Counted from the stretch's first letter, positions 1 to 6,860 are shown. The stretch: 7,937 bases of DNA from Acidobacteriota bacterium (GCA_003224075.1 QHYF01000208.1:1-7937), one strand, 5' to 3'. The notes: a model not told the origin generated them from the letters alone. A program made the numbers and translations.

Positions 1-1
1 G

Positions 2-1537
2 GACGCGCAAGGAACGGCGCTGAGTTTTTACCAGGCGCGGGAAACGAAAGACCGTTACCAATCATACGGCGACTATGTCGCGGTGATTTTGTCGGAACCA
101 CTGGCGCCGGGCAAACCACAGACCCTTGAGTTCCGCTATTCCGGGAAGCGCGCGATCCGCAAGGCGGGGAACGGCAATTATTTTTGCGAGAGCTCGGGGT
201 GGTATCCGGAGCTTTCGAACAGTTTTGCGACTCGAGCGGATTTCGACATGACCTTCCGGAGCCCGAAGAATTCGGTTCTGGTCGCAACCGGGGCGAAAAC
301 AAGCGATACCGTTGACGGCGGTACGCGGATCACGACGTGGAGGAGCGAAATCCCACTGGCCGTTGCCGGCTTTGCGTATGGTGATTACAAGACGTACAAC
401 GACAAAGCCGGAGATGTAACCGTGGATGTGTACGCGAATCGAGAGGCGGACGACCTGATGGAGATGGTGCAGCGGGCCTTCGAATCGGGTGCGATTCAGG
501 GTGCGGTCGGCACTCTCACACCCTCCGCCATGGCGAAGACAATGGGCGGGGAGATGGCAAACACGGTGAGACTGTTTTCGTCTTATTTCGGGCCGTTTCC
601 CTACAAGAGTCTCTCCGTAGCCAGCATTCCACTCAGCTACAGCCATGGTCAGGGTTGGCCAGGGCTCATTTACTTGTGGTCGGGATCGTTTCTGGATGCC
701 ACGCAGCGTCATATGATCGGGTTGAAGGACGGCCCGGAGCTGACAGATTTCTTTCGCGCGCATGAGAGCTCACATCAATGGTGGGGACAGCGCGTCGGAT
801 GGAAGAGCTATCACGATCAATGGCTCTCGGAAGGCTTCGCGGACTTTTCGGGAATTTTGTACGTTCAATACCGCCAGAACATGAAAGAGGCTTTGAACCA
901 GTGGCGGAAGGAAAAAGAAAACATTCGCAAGAAGGACATGCGCGGGCACGCCCGCGGCACGCTCGGTCCGATTTGGCTGGGCTTTCGGATTAGATCATCT
1001 GAATCCGATGGTGGGGCTTATCAGGATCTCGTGTATTCCAAGGGCGCCTATGTGCTGCACATGCTGCAGATGCAACTGTGGGATGGGCGAAGCGCTGATC
1101 CGGATCACAACTTCAAGGACATGATGCAGGACTATTGCAAGACCTTCGACGGCAAAGCGGCGTCCACGCAGGATTTCAAGGCCATCGTCGAAAAACACAT
1201 GTCACGGTCGATGGATGCTGATGGAAACCAGAAGATGGATTGGTTCTTCAACGAATATGTCTACGGAATCGGGGAGCCGCAATATAGCTTTCACTCGACC
1301 CTTGACTACCCCGCTGACGGCAAAACCCATTTCAAGGTCGAACTGACGCGAACCGGTGTACCGAACACGTGGAAGGACGTCATCCCCCTGTACGCGCACA
1401 TCGGGGACAAGACCATCAAAATGGGTAATATGACCGTGACGCATCCGACCGAAACGGTGGATACCACCATTCAGGGCAAGATCGACCGGATCTCGATCAA
1501 TGATTATGAAGATCTACTGGCGGAAGTAAAACAATAG
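2..1537 (+). CDS. M1-family zinc metallopeptidase (aminopeptidase N-like), 5' end outside window
   Basis: The reading frame is open from base 2 with no start codon that fits, so this is a C-terminal 511-residue piece. The M1 gluzincin signature is complete: HESSH at residues 254-258 (bases 761-775) gives two zinc-binding histidines and the catalytic glutamate, and a third ligand Glu follows 18 residues later in LSEGFADF (Glu at bases 830-832). A downstream YSKGAYVLHML segment carries a candidate transition-state tyrosine. The region before HExxH has the beta-rich character of the M1 N-terminal domain, and the C-terminal ~90 residues look like a beta domain. The usual substrate-anchoring GxMEN motif is absent; SHGQGWPGLIYL (bases 641-676) sits where it should be. 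M1 enzymes hydrolyse N-terminal residues from peptides; the altered anchor leaves specificity open. The family is often exported, but the signal region is not in the window. The gene converges on the tldE-like gene. Confidence 0.93.
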   Translation, partial: DAQGTALSFYQARETKDRYQSYGDYVAVILSEPLAPGKPQTLEFRYSGKRAIRKAGNGNYFCESSGWYPELSNSFATRADFDMTFRSPKNSVLVATGAKTSDTVDGGTRITTWRSEIPLAVAGFAYGDYKTYNDKAGDVTVDVYANREADDLMEMVQRAFESGAIQGAVGTLTPSAMAKTMGGEMANTVRLFSSYFGPFPYKSLSVASIPLSYSHGQGWPGLIYLWSGSFLDATQRHMIGLKDGPELTDFFRAHESSHQWWGQRVGWKSYHDQWLSEGFADFSGILYVQYRQNMKEALNQWRKEKENIRKKDMRGHARGTLGPIWLGFRIRSSESDGGAYQDLVYSKGAYVLHMLQMQLWDGRSADPDHNFKDMMQDYCKTFDGKAASTQDFKAIVEKHMSRSMDADGNQKMDWFFNEYVYGIGEPQYSFHSTLDYPADGKTHFKVELTRTGVPNTWKDVIPLYAHIGDKTIKMGNMTVTHPTETVDTTIQGKIDRISINDYEDLLAEVKQ

Positions 1538-1645
1538 GTCGCGCTGGCGCCAGAAAAACCTTGTGGGACGTGCACCCCCACCGGGTTCATTTCCCATTCA
1601 ATGGATCTAAAATCTCGTTCATCGCGAGCGATCCAAGAAAAGAAC
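1538..1645. other. Convergent intergenic gap with weak hairpins
   Basis: The gap lies between the stop codons of the M1 peptidase gene and the tldE-like gene. It holds a perfect 10-bp palindrome CTGGCGCCAG (1544-1553), a 5-bp hairpin GTGGG/CCCAC (1563-1567 and 1577-1581), and nested stems TGGATC/GATCCA (1602-1607 and 1630-1635) around CTCG/CGAG (1614-1617 and 1625-1628). Read leftward, the inner stem is followed by ATTTTA, so a weak terminator for the tldE-like transcript is possible. None of these is a classic strong terminator. Confidence 0.3.
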
Positions 1646-3487
1646 TTACTTCGTCACGCCCATAGGCGGCGGAGGCAGAAGCGGCAAGCGCTTTGCTTCT
1701 CCGCGTGCGCCGCGCACTTCCAACTCCTCGAACAGCAGCGACGGCGCCACCAGCGAGGCCGGCAAACCACTTTGACTTTGCGCCGAGCCGAAGGCCCCCA
1801 GCGCCGTGCCTGCGAAGCCGTCCGCTTGGCTCTGCATGTAGTTGTAAACGAAACTGTCATTTCCGATCGCGGCAATGTTCCGCAGGGCGCGCGAGTTAAC
1901 CCCAATGATGCGCGACCCGCGAATCATCTCTTCCCGCCCGCTCTCCGGATAGACGCGGTATACGACCAGCGGCAGGCGGTCACCCGTTCCGGCGCCGCCC
2001 GCGAAGCTTGCGAGCAACGCGGAAAAATCTTCCTGGTGCATCAGGCTCAGCGCGGGATTGTCCATCTCCCGCACGATCAGGCAATAGGCCAGTTTTTCGG
2101 CTCGGCACGTATCCAGGAATTTCTTCTTGATCTCCGCCGGAGAAAGTGTTTCCGAAGAGGTGAAGGTCAGATTGCTCATGGTTGGCTTGGCATCATTCAA
2201 GAATGCCGCGCGCCCGTGACCGTTCGACTGATCGAAGTCCGGCCCCGGACGGCGGGACATCAACTCGCCCTTCAGATTACCATTCTCTATCAGTGTGATT
2301 TTCTGAGCGCGAACGCCTTCATCGTCCACGGCGTATCCGCCGATCAGCGACGTGCCGTGGAAATCCTTTGCGCCCGGATCATCCACCACCGTCACACGGG
2401 AAGGCAAAACTCGAGCGCCAAGCCGCCCCACCCAATCGCTCTTTCCACCCAGATTGGTAAGAAGCTGCTCCATCACAGGCGTGAAAGATATCGGTGGGCG
2501 GGCTCCGTTCAATGCCGGTCCCAGCACCTGGGCAAGAATCGGCGCAGCAGCTCGCGCCTCGAAGAGGACGGGACCGGTATAGTCCTGCGCAGGCGGCGCG
2601 GCTCGCAAGGCCATCAATTCGGTGCCTGCGACATTCAATCCTTTGCGCACCGTTTCGACGTTCGGCAGATCGGCCGGACGCGCCGCGTACGCCGCGTAAA
2701 AATGATTCAGCGGCACGCCATCGTCGGCCAGCGCGCTCATCCCGGCCTCGATCGCAGCGAACCGGCGATTCTGCCGGATTTCGGTTCCCTCGCTGGTCAG
2801 CAGATATTCCGTTGCATAAACCAGGTAATACGTCACGCGTGATTCGTGAATCTGAGAAAAAGCCCGCAGCGCCGCGGATGTATCGCGTGCCTCCTGGTCC
2901 CAGTTGCGGCTGGTCCAGTCCGGCGTCTCCAGCGGCTCGATGAATTGCACGGGCTCCGCTTTCGAAAAATCGTCGATGTCCGATTGCCGCGCCAGGCTGC
3001 TCAGATATGCTTGCTTCCGCGAATAAGTTTCCACGGCTTCCTTGAACGCCTGGTCTGTCGCGATCCACAGGTCTTGCCGCAGCGAATCATAATCGCGGTC
3101 GATTCCCACCGAGCCGGCCGGTCCGATGAAGCCCCGGAATGCGTCGTCACTCACAAAATTCGAGCTGTCCAGCTTGTAGCTCCCGACGCGCGCTTCCACG
3201 TTCATGACGCGGTTCCGCGTATGTGTGTTGGAAAGCAGCGCGCCGAACTCCGCCACGACTTCGCGGACTTCAACATCGAGCAAACGATATTCGACGTAAT
3301 ACGGCCGCACCGGTTGTTCCGTGCCCGGTATTGTCAATTCCAACCGGGTCTTGGCACGCGCCATCTCATCGCGCATTGCTTGCAGCGTATGGTCGTTATC
3401 GGAAGGAACCCGCGCCCCTGCGGCTGCAACCGATCCAAATGTAACCAGGAACAAAGCCAGTCCTGCCATTCTCTCCATGCGCATCAC
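1646..3487 (-). CDS. TldE/PmbA-like exported protein, catalytically degenerate member of the TldD/PmbA family
   Basis: This 613-residue protein belongs to the TldD/PmbA (modulator of DNA gyrase, U62) family. Residues 1-24 look like a signal peptide (MERMAGLALFLVTFGSVAAAG). An N-terminal domain follows, and a C-terminal half carries the family signatures VDDEGVRAQKITLIENG (about 387-403), SNGHGR (421-426) and LPLVVYRVYP (505-514). It ends in a proline-rich tail, LPLLPPPPMG. Where active TldD has HExxxH, this protein has AQVLGP (319-324; bases 2516-2533), so both histidines and the glutamate are gone. The cysteine ligand region reads GSAQSQSG with no cysteine. E. coli TldE also lacks metal ligands and is the non-catalytic partner of TldD, so this is probably the TldE-type subunit. 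The start is GTG 3487, or ATG 3484 overlapping the upstream TGA stop (3486-3484). A GAGAGG ribosome binding site (3499-3494) lies inside the upstream gene, which points to translational coupling. Confidence 0.88.
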   Translation of the reverse strand: MMRMERMAGLALFLVTFGSVAAAGARVPSDNDHTLQAMRDEMARAKTRLELTIPGTEQPVRPYYVEYRLLDVEVREVVAEFGALLSNTHTRNRVMNVEARVGSYKLDSSNFVSDDAFRGFIGPAGSVGIDRDYDSLRQDLWIATDQAFKEAVETYSRKQAYLSSLARQSDIDDFSKAEPVQFIEPLETPDWTSRNWDQEARDTSAALRAFSQIHESRVTYYLVYATEYLLTSEGTEIRQNRRFAAIEAGMSALADDGVPLNHFYAAYAARPADLPNVETVRKGLNVAGTELMALRAAPPAQDYTGPVLFEARAAAPILAQVLGPALNGARPPISFTPVMEQLLTNLGGKSDWVGRLGARVLPSRVTVVDDPGAKDFHGTSLIGGYAVDDEGVRAQKITLIENGNLKGELMSRRPGPDFDQSNGHGRAAFLNDAKPTMSNLTFTSSETLSPAEIKKKFLDTCRAEKLAYCLIVREMDNPALSLMHQEDFSALLASFAGGAGTGDRLPLVVYRVYPESGREEMIRGSRIIGVNSRALRNIAAIGNDSFVYNYMQSQADGFAGTALGAFGSAQSQSGLPASLVAPSLLFEELEVRGARGEAKRLPLLPPPPMGVTK

Positions 3488-4737
3488 TGTTGGCCTCTCG
3501 TCTTCACCGTATCGTGCGCGGGCGGCGGGAGGATCGGCGGCCGGTCGGTCGAACTCTCTTTTTTCTGCACTTCCAATTCAGAAGTCAAAATCGCCGGCGA
3601 CGCGGCGGCAACCGGCACGGAGCCGGATTCCGCGCCGCAGTAGCCGTTGAACACTTCCGTGGTGTCGCCCGTTGCGGCAATCTTTGTCAGTGCGGCCAGC
3701 GGAGTTCCCACGATATCCACTCCCCGCACCAATTCGTCCGGGCGCCCGTCCGGAAAAACCTTGTAAACCACCAGCGGCAGCACCTGAAACGCCTGGGGCT
3801 GCCCGCGTCCGGTGAATGTAAATCCGCCGGCGATGTCGTCGATCAACAATCCGAACGGCTTGCCCTGCGCCTTGATTAATTCGATCAGCTTCGCGCGGAG
3901 TTGCGCGTTCGTCACCGCCTTGCTGCTTTGCACGATCAAATTACCCTGGCGAGACACCGGTGTTGCGCCAAGCTGCCGCCTCCCGTGCCCATTCGAATGC
4001 GGAAACCCCACCAGCGGCGACCGCGACATTTCAAAATTCTTCAGCACACCGTGATCCACCAGGGTCACGCGCTGCGCCGGTACGCCTTCATCATCGAACT
4101 GGTAGGAGCCCAGCAGATCCTGAGAGCCGAGCTTCTTCATGGTTGTGTCGTCGGTGATGCTCAGAAAATCCGGCAGGATCTGTTCGCCCACCTTTTTCGA
4201 AAACGTCTGCCCCTCGGTGACGTCTTTCTGCCGGTGACCTTCGGCGCGGTGCCCGAAGACTTCGTGGAAAAACACGGCCGCCGCGCGCCCTGTCAGTAGC
4301 GCTGGCCCGACGGTCGGATCGTTGATGGGGGCCGCGACCAGTCCCTCTAATTCCTTTCGCATCGTCGCTTCCGCCGCAGAGACTGCTTTATCGTCCGGCG
4401 CGTCCGCCGGATTCACCCAGTCAAAGTTGTAATAGCGATTGATGTCCATCCCGTCCGGGGCCTTGCCTTGAATGAAAAGTTCCAGCCGGTAGCGGATTTG
4501 CCCAAATTGCAGTTGCGTTCCTTCGGCGGTCACCTGATAAACGTTTTGGGCTTGCGCCGTGAAGGTCACAATCGAATTGATGATCGCGGCCGAATCGCGG
4601 AACGCCTTTGTATAGGCGCGGACCTTTTCCTCCCACGGCTTGCGGTCCACGGCAATGGAAACCTGCGGTCCGATGTAGGTGTGCGGTTCTTCGCGCGAAA
4701 AATCCGGAGCGCGCCCTTCCACCGTTTCCACTTTCAC
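3484..4737 (-). CDS. C-terminal fragment of the tldD-like protein carrying the zinc site
   Basis: From GTG 4737 this frame encodes 417 residues, though homology to the neighbouring paralogue extends upstream to 4797 (TDKQYRAAAEAL). HEVFGH at 158-163 (bases 4266-4249) is the TldD HExxxH zinc motif. DDEGVPAQRVTLVDHG (215-230) and SNGHGR (248-253) are further family blocks. Cys367 in NGYCGAESGSVPV (bases 3639-3637) matches the third metal ligand of E. coli TldD (GTCGKDGQSVPV). The tail is proline-rich (RPPILPPPAHD). GTG 4737 lies 19 bases after the TAA that ends the N-terminal fragment, with GGGAAAAG before it, so reinitiation is conceivable, but the product would have no signal peptide. The stop TGA overlaps the start of the tldE-like gene. 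Confidence 0.75.
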   Translation of the reverse strand: MKVETVEGRAPDFSREEPHTYIGPQVSIAVDRKPWEEKVRAYTKAFRDSAAIINSIVTFTAQAQNVYQVTAEGTQLQFGQIRYRLELFIQGKAPDGMDINRYYNFDWVNPADAPDDKAVSAAEATMRKELEGLVAAPINDPTVGPALLTGRAAAVFFHEVFGHRAEGHRQKDVTEGQTFSKKVGEQILPDFLSITDDTTMKKLGSQDLLGSYQFDDEGVPAQRVTLVDHGVLKNFEMSRSPLVGFPHSNGHGRRQLGATPVSRQGNLIVQSSKAVTNAQLRAKLIELIKAQGKPFGLLIDDIAGGFTFTGRGQPQAFQVLPLVVYKVFPDGRPDELVRGVDIVGTPLAALTKIAATGDTTEVFNGYCGAESGSVPVAAASPAILTSELEVQKKESSTDRPPILPPPAHDTVKTRGQQ

Positions 4738-4756
4738 TTCTTTTCCCGTCTTGATC

Positions 4757-5212
4757 TTAATCAGGGCTTCGGCTGCCGCCCGGTATTGCTTGTCGGTCTA
4801 CCTCGGCGTCATCGTCGATGGGCACGGGCGCGCCCGGCCCGCCACTCTGCATCTGCCGCTCACCGACCTTGTGCGAATTGTCCAGGTTGTAATTTCCGGT
4901 TCGAATGGAAACCTCCAGCCAGCGGTTGCGCGCCTCGTTGCTGTTAAGAAGGGCACCGTTCGAACCGGAGACTTCCACTCTCTGACTGTCAGTGATGGTA
5001 TAGCCCAGGTAGTATGCGCGTGGGTCCTGAGCGCTCAACGTCTTCATCGAGCGTTCTAACTCGGTCTGCAGTGCCGCCAGCAGCGGCGAGCGCTTCGCCT
5101 GGGCATCCGGTGGAGCAGCTTGCGCCACTTGCACCGTGGCCAGAGCCAAAGTTGCAAGCGAAATCAGCGCGCAAAAGATCGGAATCAGGCGACAACGGTT
5201 CGAGTTCGTCAA
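4757..5212 (-). CDS. N-terminal fragment of the tldD-like protein (signal peptide and N-terminal domain)
   Basis: The frame extends upstream to TTG 5230, directly after an in-frame TAA. TTG 5212 is the better start because GAGTGAGG (5226-5219) sits six bases before it, while 5230 has no ribosome binding site. From 5212 the protein opens with Arg-containing TNSNRCR, a long hydrophobic run (LIPIFCALISLATLALATVQ) and an AQA-A-type cleavage site, a convincing signal peptide. The following domain matches the neighbouring tldE-like protein: AYYLGYTITD, NGALLNSNEARNR and GPGAPVPIDDDAEV. After the frameshift junction near 4799 the frame reads about 14 unrelated residues and stops at TAA 4759-4757. 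On its own this piece has no catalytic site. Confidence 0.7.
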   Translation of the reverse strand: MTNSNRCRLIPIFCALISLATLALATVQVAQAAPPDAQAKRSPLLAALQTELERSMKTLSAQDPRAYYLGYTITDSQRVEVSGSNGALLNSNEARNRWLEVSIRTGNYNLDNSHKVGERQMQSGGPGAPVPIDDDAEVDRQAIPGGSRSPD

Positions 5213-5218
5213 AGGAGG

Positions 5219-5226
5219 CCTCACTC
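5219..5226 (-). promoter_or_regulatory. Ribosome binding site deciding the tldD-like start
   Basis: GAGTGAGG on the minus strand lies six bases upstream of TTG 5212. The earlier in-frame TTG at 5230 has no purine-rich sequence before it and directly follows a TAA, so this site favours 5212. Confidence 0.5.
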
Positions 5227-5253
5227 GCAATTAGACGGGATCGCGAAACATTC

Positions 5254-5282
5254 AGTTTACGCCACTGCGCGGTATCGCACAA
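5254..5282 (-). promoter_or_regulatory. Possible sigma70-type promoter for the tldD-like/tldE-like unit
   Basis: Read leftward, TTGTGC (5282-5277) and TAAACT (5259-5254) are separated by exactly 17 bases, matching TTGACA/TATAAT at 3/6 and 4/6 positions. The -10 box is about 40 bases upstream of TTG 5212. The match is modest, and chance occurrence in a 160-base gap cannot be excluded. Confidence 0.3.
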
Positions 5283-5389
5283 AGCGCGGGAGATTCACGT
5301 CATCGCCCTTTGGGCAACACTTCTTCGACGGCTTTTCCCCGCCATCCGTTGCATGCACTGGGCGCCTCTTTTCGGGACAGGGGCAATCC

Positions 5390-6160
5390 TCAGCAGGAAT
5401 AATGAAAGAGCGCTGCGGCCATATCGTCGTGCTGCTGGCATCCGCGCGAAAAACTCTGAAGCGCGGCGAAGACCCGGCCTAGCAACTCTGCGGGCGAGGC
5501 AACCGGTTCAGCGCAGAAAAGTCCCTGCAGTCGCGCAATTCCGAACTGTTTTCCACGCCGGTCGAAGGCGTCCGGGAGCCCATCAGTGCAGAAAAACACA
5601 GAGTCGCCTGGCTCCAAGCGCAGCGTGAGCATTTCGTAGCTCGTTCCGGCGAACAATCCAGGCGGGATCCCGGACAGCTCCAGCATTTGGCAGCCCTTTG
5701 CGGAAAGATGAAAGGGGCCTGGCATGCCGGCGCTCGCGATTCGAACCTCGTGGCTGCGCGGGTCGAAAACGGCATATTGGATGGCTGCGTGGCGCCGGGG
5801 CATGCCCCGAATCATCAGCCGCCGGTTTAAAGTGGCGAGGACATCGCTCGGCAACGTGCCCGTCTTATGCACGCCGCGCAATGTTCCCACTGCAAGCGCC
5901 GCATACAGCGCCGCAGGCAGCCCCTTGCCGGACACATCACCGAGATACAAGCCGATGCTTCCGTCGGTCAGCTCGAAATAATCCAAAAAATCGCCCCCCA
6001 CAGCGGTCACTGGCTGAAATTCGTGCGAGATCATCACTGCGCCTGCGTGCAGCGGTTCCGCCGGGAGCATCACACTTTGAATCGCGCGAGCTTCTTCGAG
6101 TTCTACTTCTCGCAGTCTTTCGATGGCATGCGGTTCAAGTGGCGGCGCGGTGGTATTCAT
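5390..6160 (-). CDS. Stand-alone SpoIIE/RsbU-type PP2C serine/threonine phosphatase
   Basis: From ATG 6160 this is a 256-residue protein consisting almost only of the phosphatase domain. A short helical lead-in, IERLREVELEEARAIQSVMLP (about 12-32), is typical of the linker before SpoIIE domains. PP2C metal-binding motifs follow in order: GGDFLDYF (55-62), GDVSGKGLPAAL (74-85), SAGMPGP (143-149), TDGLPDAFD (192-200) and HDDMAAALF (244-252). All the usual aspartates are present, so it should be active. Such enzymes dephosphorylate anti-sigma-factor antagonists in partner-switching or other phospho-Ser/Thr targets. There is no PAS, GAF, HAMP, response-regulator or TM sensor domain, and no STAS or HATPase kinase partner in the window. 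The frame is open upstream to 6283, but that extension (RKQRPPFSPW...) does not resemble the family, so 6160 is preferred. It lies 160-180 bases upstream of the tldD-like gene on the same strand; co-transcription is possible but not shown. Confidence 0.92.
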   Translation of the reverse strand: MNTTAPPLEPHAIERLREVELEEARAIQSVMLPAEPLHAGAVMISHEFQPVTAVGGDFLDYFELTDGSIGLYLGDVSGKGLPAALYAALAVGTLRGVHKTGTLPSDVLATLNRRLMIRGMPRRHAAIQYAVFDPRSHEVRIASAGMPGPFHLSAKGCQMLELSGIPPGLFAGTSYEMLTLRLEPGDSVFFCTDGLPDAFDRRGKQFGIARLQGLFCAEPVASPAELLGRVFAALQSFSRGCQQHDDMAAALFHYSC

Positions 6161-6327
6161 TCGTCTGTCCGAACGGGAACCGTTACACCGCGAAGGAGGA
6201 TTCGACGGTACCAACAACTCTAGCAGAGCGGCTGCGAGCCAGGGCGAAAAAGGAGGCCGTTGTTTCCTAACGCACGGTCGCATGCCCTCGGCTTGCGGGA
6301 CGCGCCGGTCGAGGCCACAATTCCTCT

Positions 6328-6717
6328 ATGCGCGCTCTTGCCATGATCCTCGTTGCCGCTGCCATTCTTTTTGGCGTGTACCACTTTTATCTGAAGAAAA
6401 TGCCAACCATGGATCAAGGGACGGCTTCCACACAGGCGATTAGCCTTACGGGCGTGCGCAGCGACTTGCTCCAGATCGCTCAGGCGGAACGCGGCTACAT
6501 CGCGTTGAATGGCCGCTGCATTTTGCTGGACGAACTCATCTCCTCCCATTCGCTGTCGATGACCCGCACCGAACGCGACGGCTATTCCTACTCCGTCGAA
6601 TGCTCTGGTGGCGGCTTCACCGCCACCGCCCGGCACGCTCCGGCTTCCGCCGGCTCCCCTGTCCGCTACCCCAATCTTGCCATTGACGCAACCATGCTGG
6701 TTCACGAGATCAACTGA
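6328..6717 (+). CDS. Small membrane-anchored protein with pilin-like soluble region, function unknown
   Basis: This 129-residue protein has one N-terminal hydrophobic segment (about residues 4-22) after a single Arg and followed by KK, consistent with a type II membrane anchor or an uncleaved signal. The soluble part contains the pattern AERGYIALNGRCILLDELI (53-71) followed by RDGYSYSVECSGGGFTATAR (83-102) and a final PNLAIDATM. I recall this pattern from small pilin-like proteins of Acidobacteriota and Deltaproteobacteria, where the chain AERxY-NGxYxxLDEL and YxYxxxxxGxxF recur. There is no prepilin peptidase motif (G followed by FTLIE), so it is not a classical pilin. Cys64 and Cys92 could form a periplasmic disulfide. 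The start has only a distant GAGG (6311-6314); ATG 6343 is an alternative that would cut into the hydrophobic segment's lead-in. Confidence 0.75.
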   Translation: MRALAMILVAAAILFGVYHFYLKKMPTMDQGTASTQAISLTGVRSDLLQIAQAERGYIALNGRCILLDELISSHSLSMTRTERDGYSYSVECSGGGFTATARHAPASAGSPVRYPNLAIDATMLVHEIN

Positions 6718-6745
6718 GCATCCGGCGAGGAGGATCGTCTCGGCT

Positions 6746-6793
6746 AGCGCGCAGCAAGCCGGACGCGCTTTCTAATTTCCGGGAACTTTTCCC
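6746..6793 (+). terminator. Possible intrinsic terminator(s) after the pilin-like gene
   Basis: AGCGCG (6746-6751) and CGCGCT (6764-6769) form a 6-bp GC-rich stem with a 12-base loop, followed by TTCTAATTT. A second hairpin lies just downstream: CGGGAA (6780-6785), loop CTT, TTCCCG (6789-6794), followed by CTTTCC. Either could end the transcript of the gene at 6328-6717. Neither has a long uninterrupted T-run. Confidence 0.35.
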
Positions 6794-6860
6794 GCTTTCC
6801 TCGCGTACCTTTCCATGGCAGTGGTTTCCACACAAAGCGCGCCTGAGCGGCGCACAGAAG

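Larger units (their letters stand above)
3484..5230 (-). pseudogene. tldD-like exported metalloprotease gene, frameshifted
   Basis: Two adjacent minus-strand frames together make one TldD-family protein that aligns along its length with its neighbour at 3487-1646. The first frame (from 5230 or 5212 to 4757) has the signal peptide and N-terminal domain; the second (open from 4797 to 3484) has the remainder, including the zinc site. The break falls after codon GTA at 4801-4799. In the neighbour, IDRDYDS is followed by LRQDLWIA and then TDQAFK. Here IDDDAEV is followed by one stray G (4798) and then TDKQYR in the other frame. Eight codons minus one base gives a loss of 23 nt. The rest of the gene is well preserved, including all metal ligands, so the lesion is recent or is an assembly or strain-specific error. 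TldD with TldE is an ATP-independent metalloprotease that trims unfolded peptides, known from microcin B17 maturation and CcdA degradation; those E. coli proteins are cytosolic. Confidence 0.85.

Noticed and set aside
62..763. Minus-strand open frame of 233 codons opposite the M1 peptidase
   Set aside because: The opposite strand has the conserved M1 protein; this product has no domain signature.
1601..2842. Long plus-strand open frame (413 codons) opposite the tldE-like gene
   Set aside because: It is antisense to a gene with clear family motifs and a signal peptide. The product is rich in Arg, His and Gln with no recognisable domain, as expected for a shadow frame in GC-rich DNA.
2846..3643. 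Second long antisense open frame (265 codons)
   Set aside because: Antisense across both TldD-family genes, no domain, no ribosome binding site, Arg/Cys-rich composition.
4757..4801. Programmed ribosomal frameshift in the tldD-like gene
   Set aside because: There is no slippery heptamer or downstream structure evident, and eight conserved residues are missing, which a simple frameshift would not restore.
5308..5320. CGCCC/GGGC(A) mini-hairpin with TTT loop as a terminator after the phosphatase gene
   Set aside because: The stem is only 4-5 bp and has no T-tract on the transcribed side.
5014..6270. Plus-strand open frames opposite the tldD-like start and the phosphatase gene
   Set aside because: Both lie antisense to well-supported genes and are low-complexity Arg/Ala-rich products. 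The GGAGG at 5214-5218 is the complement of CCTCC in the tldD-like 5' end.
6161..6283. N-terminal extension of the phosphatase to ATG 6283
   Set aside because: The extra 41 residues do not resemble any lead-in of the family, and the normal SpoIIE linker begins shortly after ATG 6160.
6294..6321. Promoter-like TTGCGG and CACAAT, 17 bases apart, before the pilin-like gene
   Set aside because: The -10-like box lies only six bases before the ATG, too close for a normal leader, and both boxes match poorly.
6220..6705. Minus-strand open frame opposite the pilin-like gene
   Set aside because: The plus-strand product has a TM anchor and a recognisable pattern; this one is Gly/Ala/Arg-rich without any domain.
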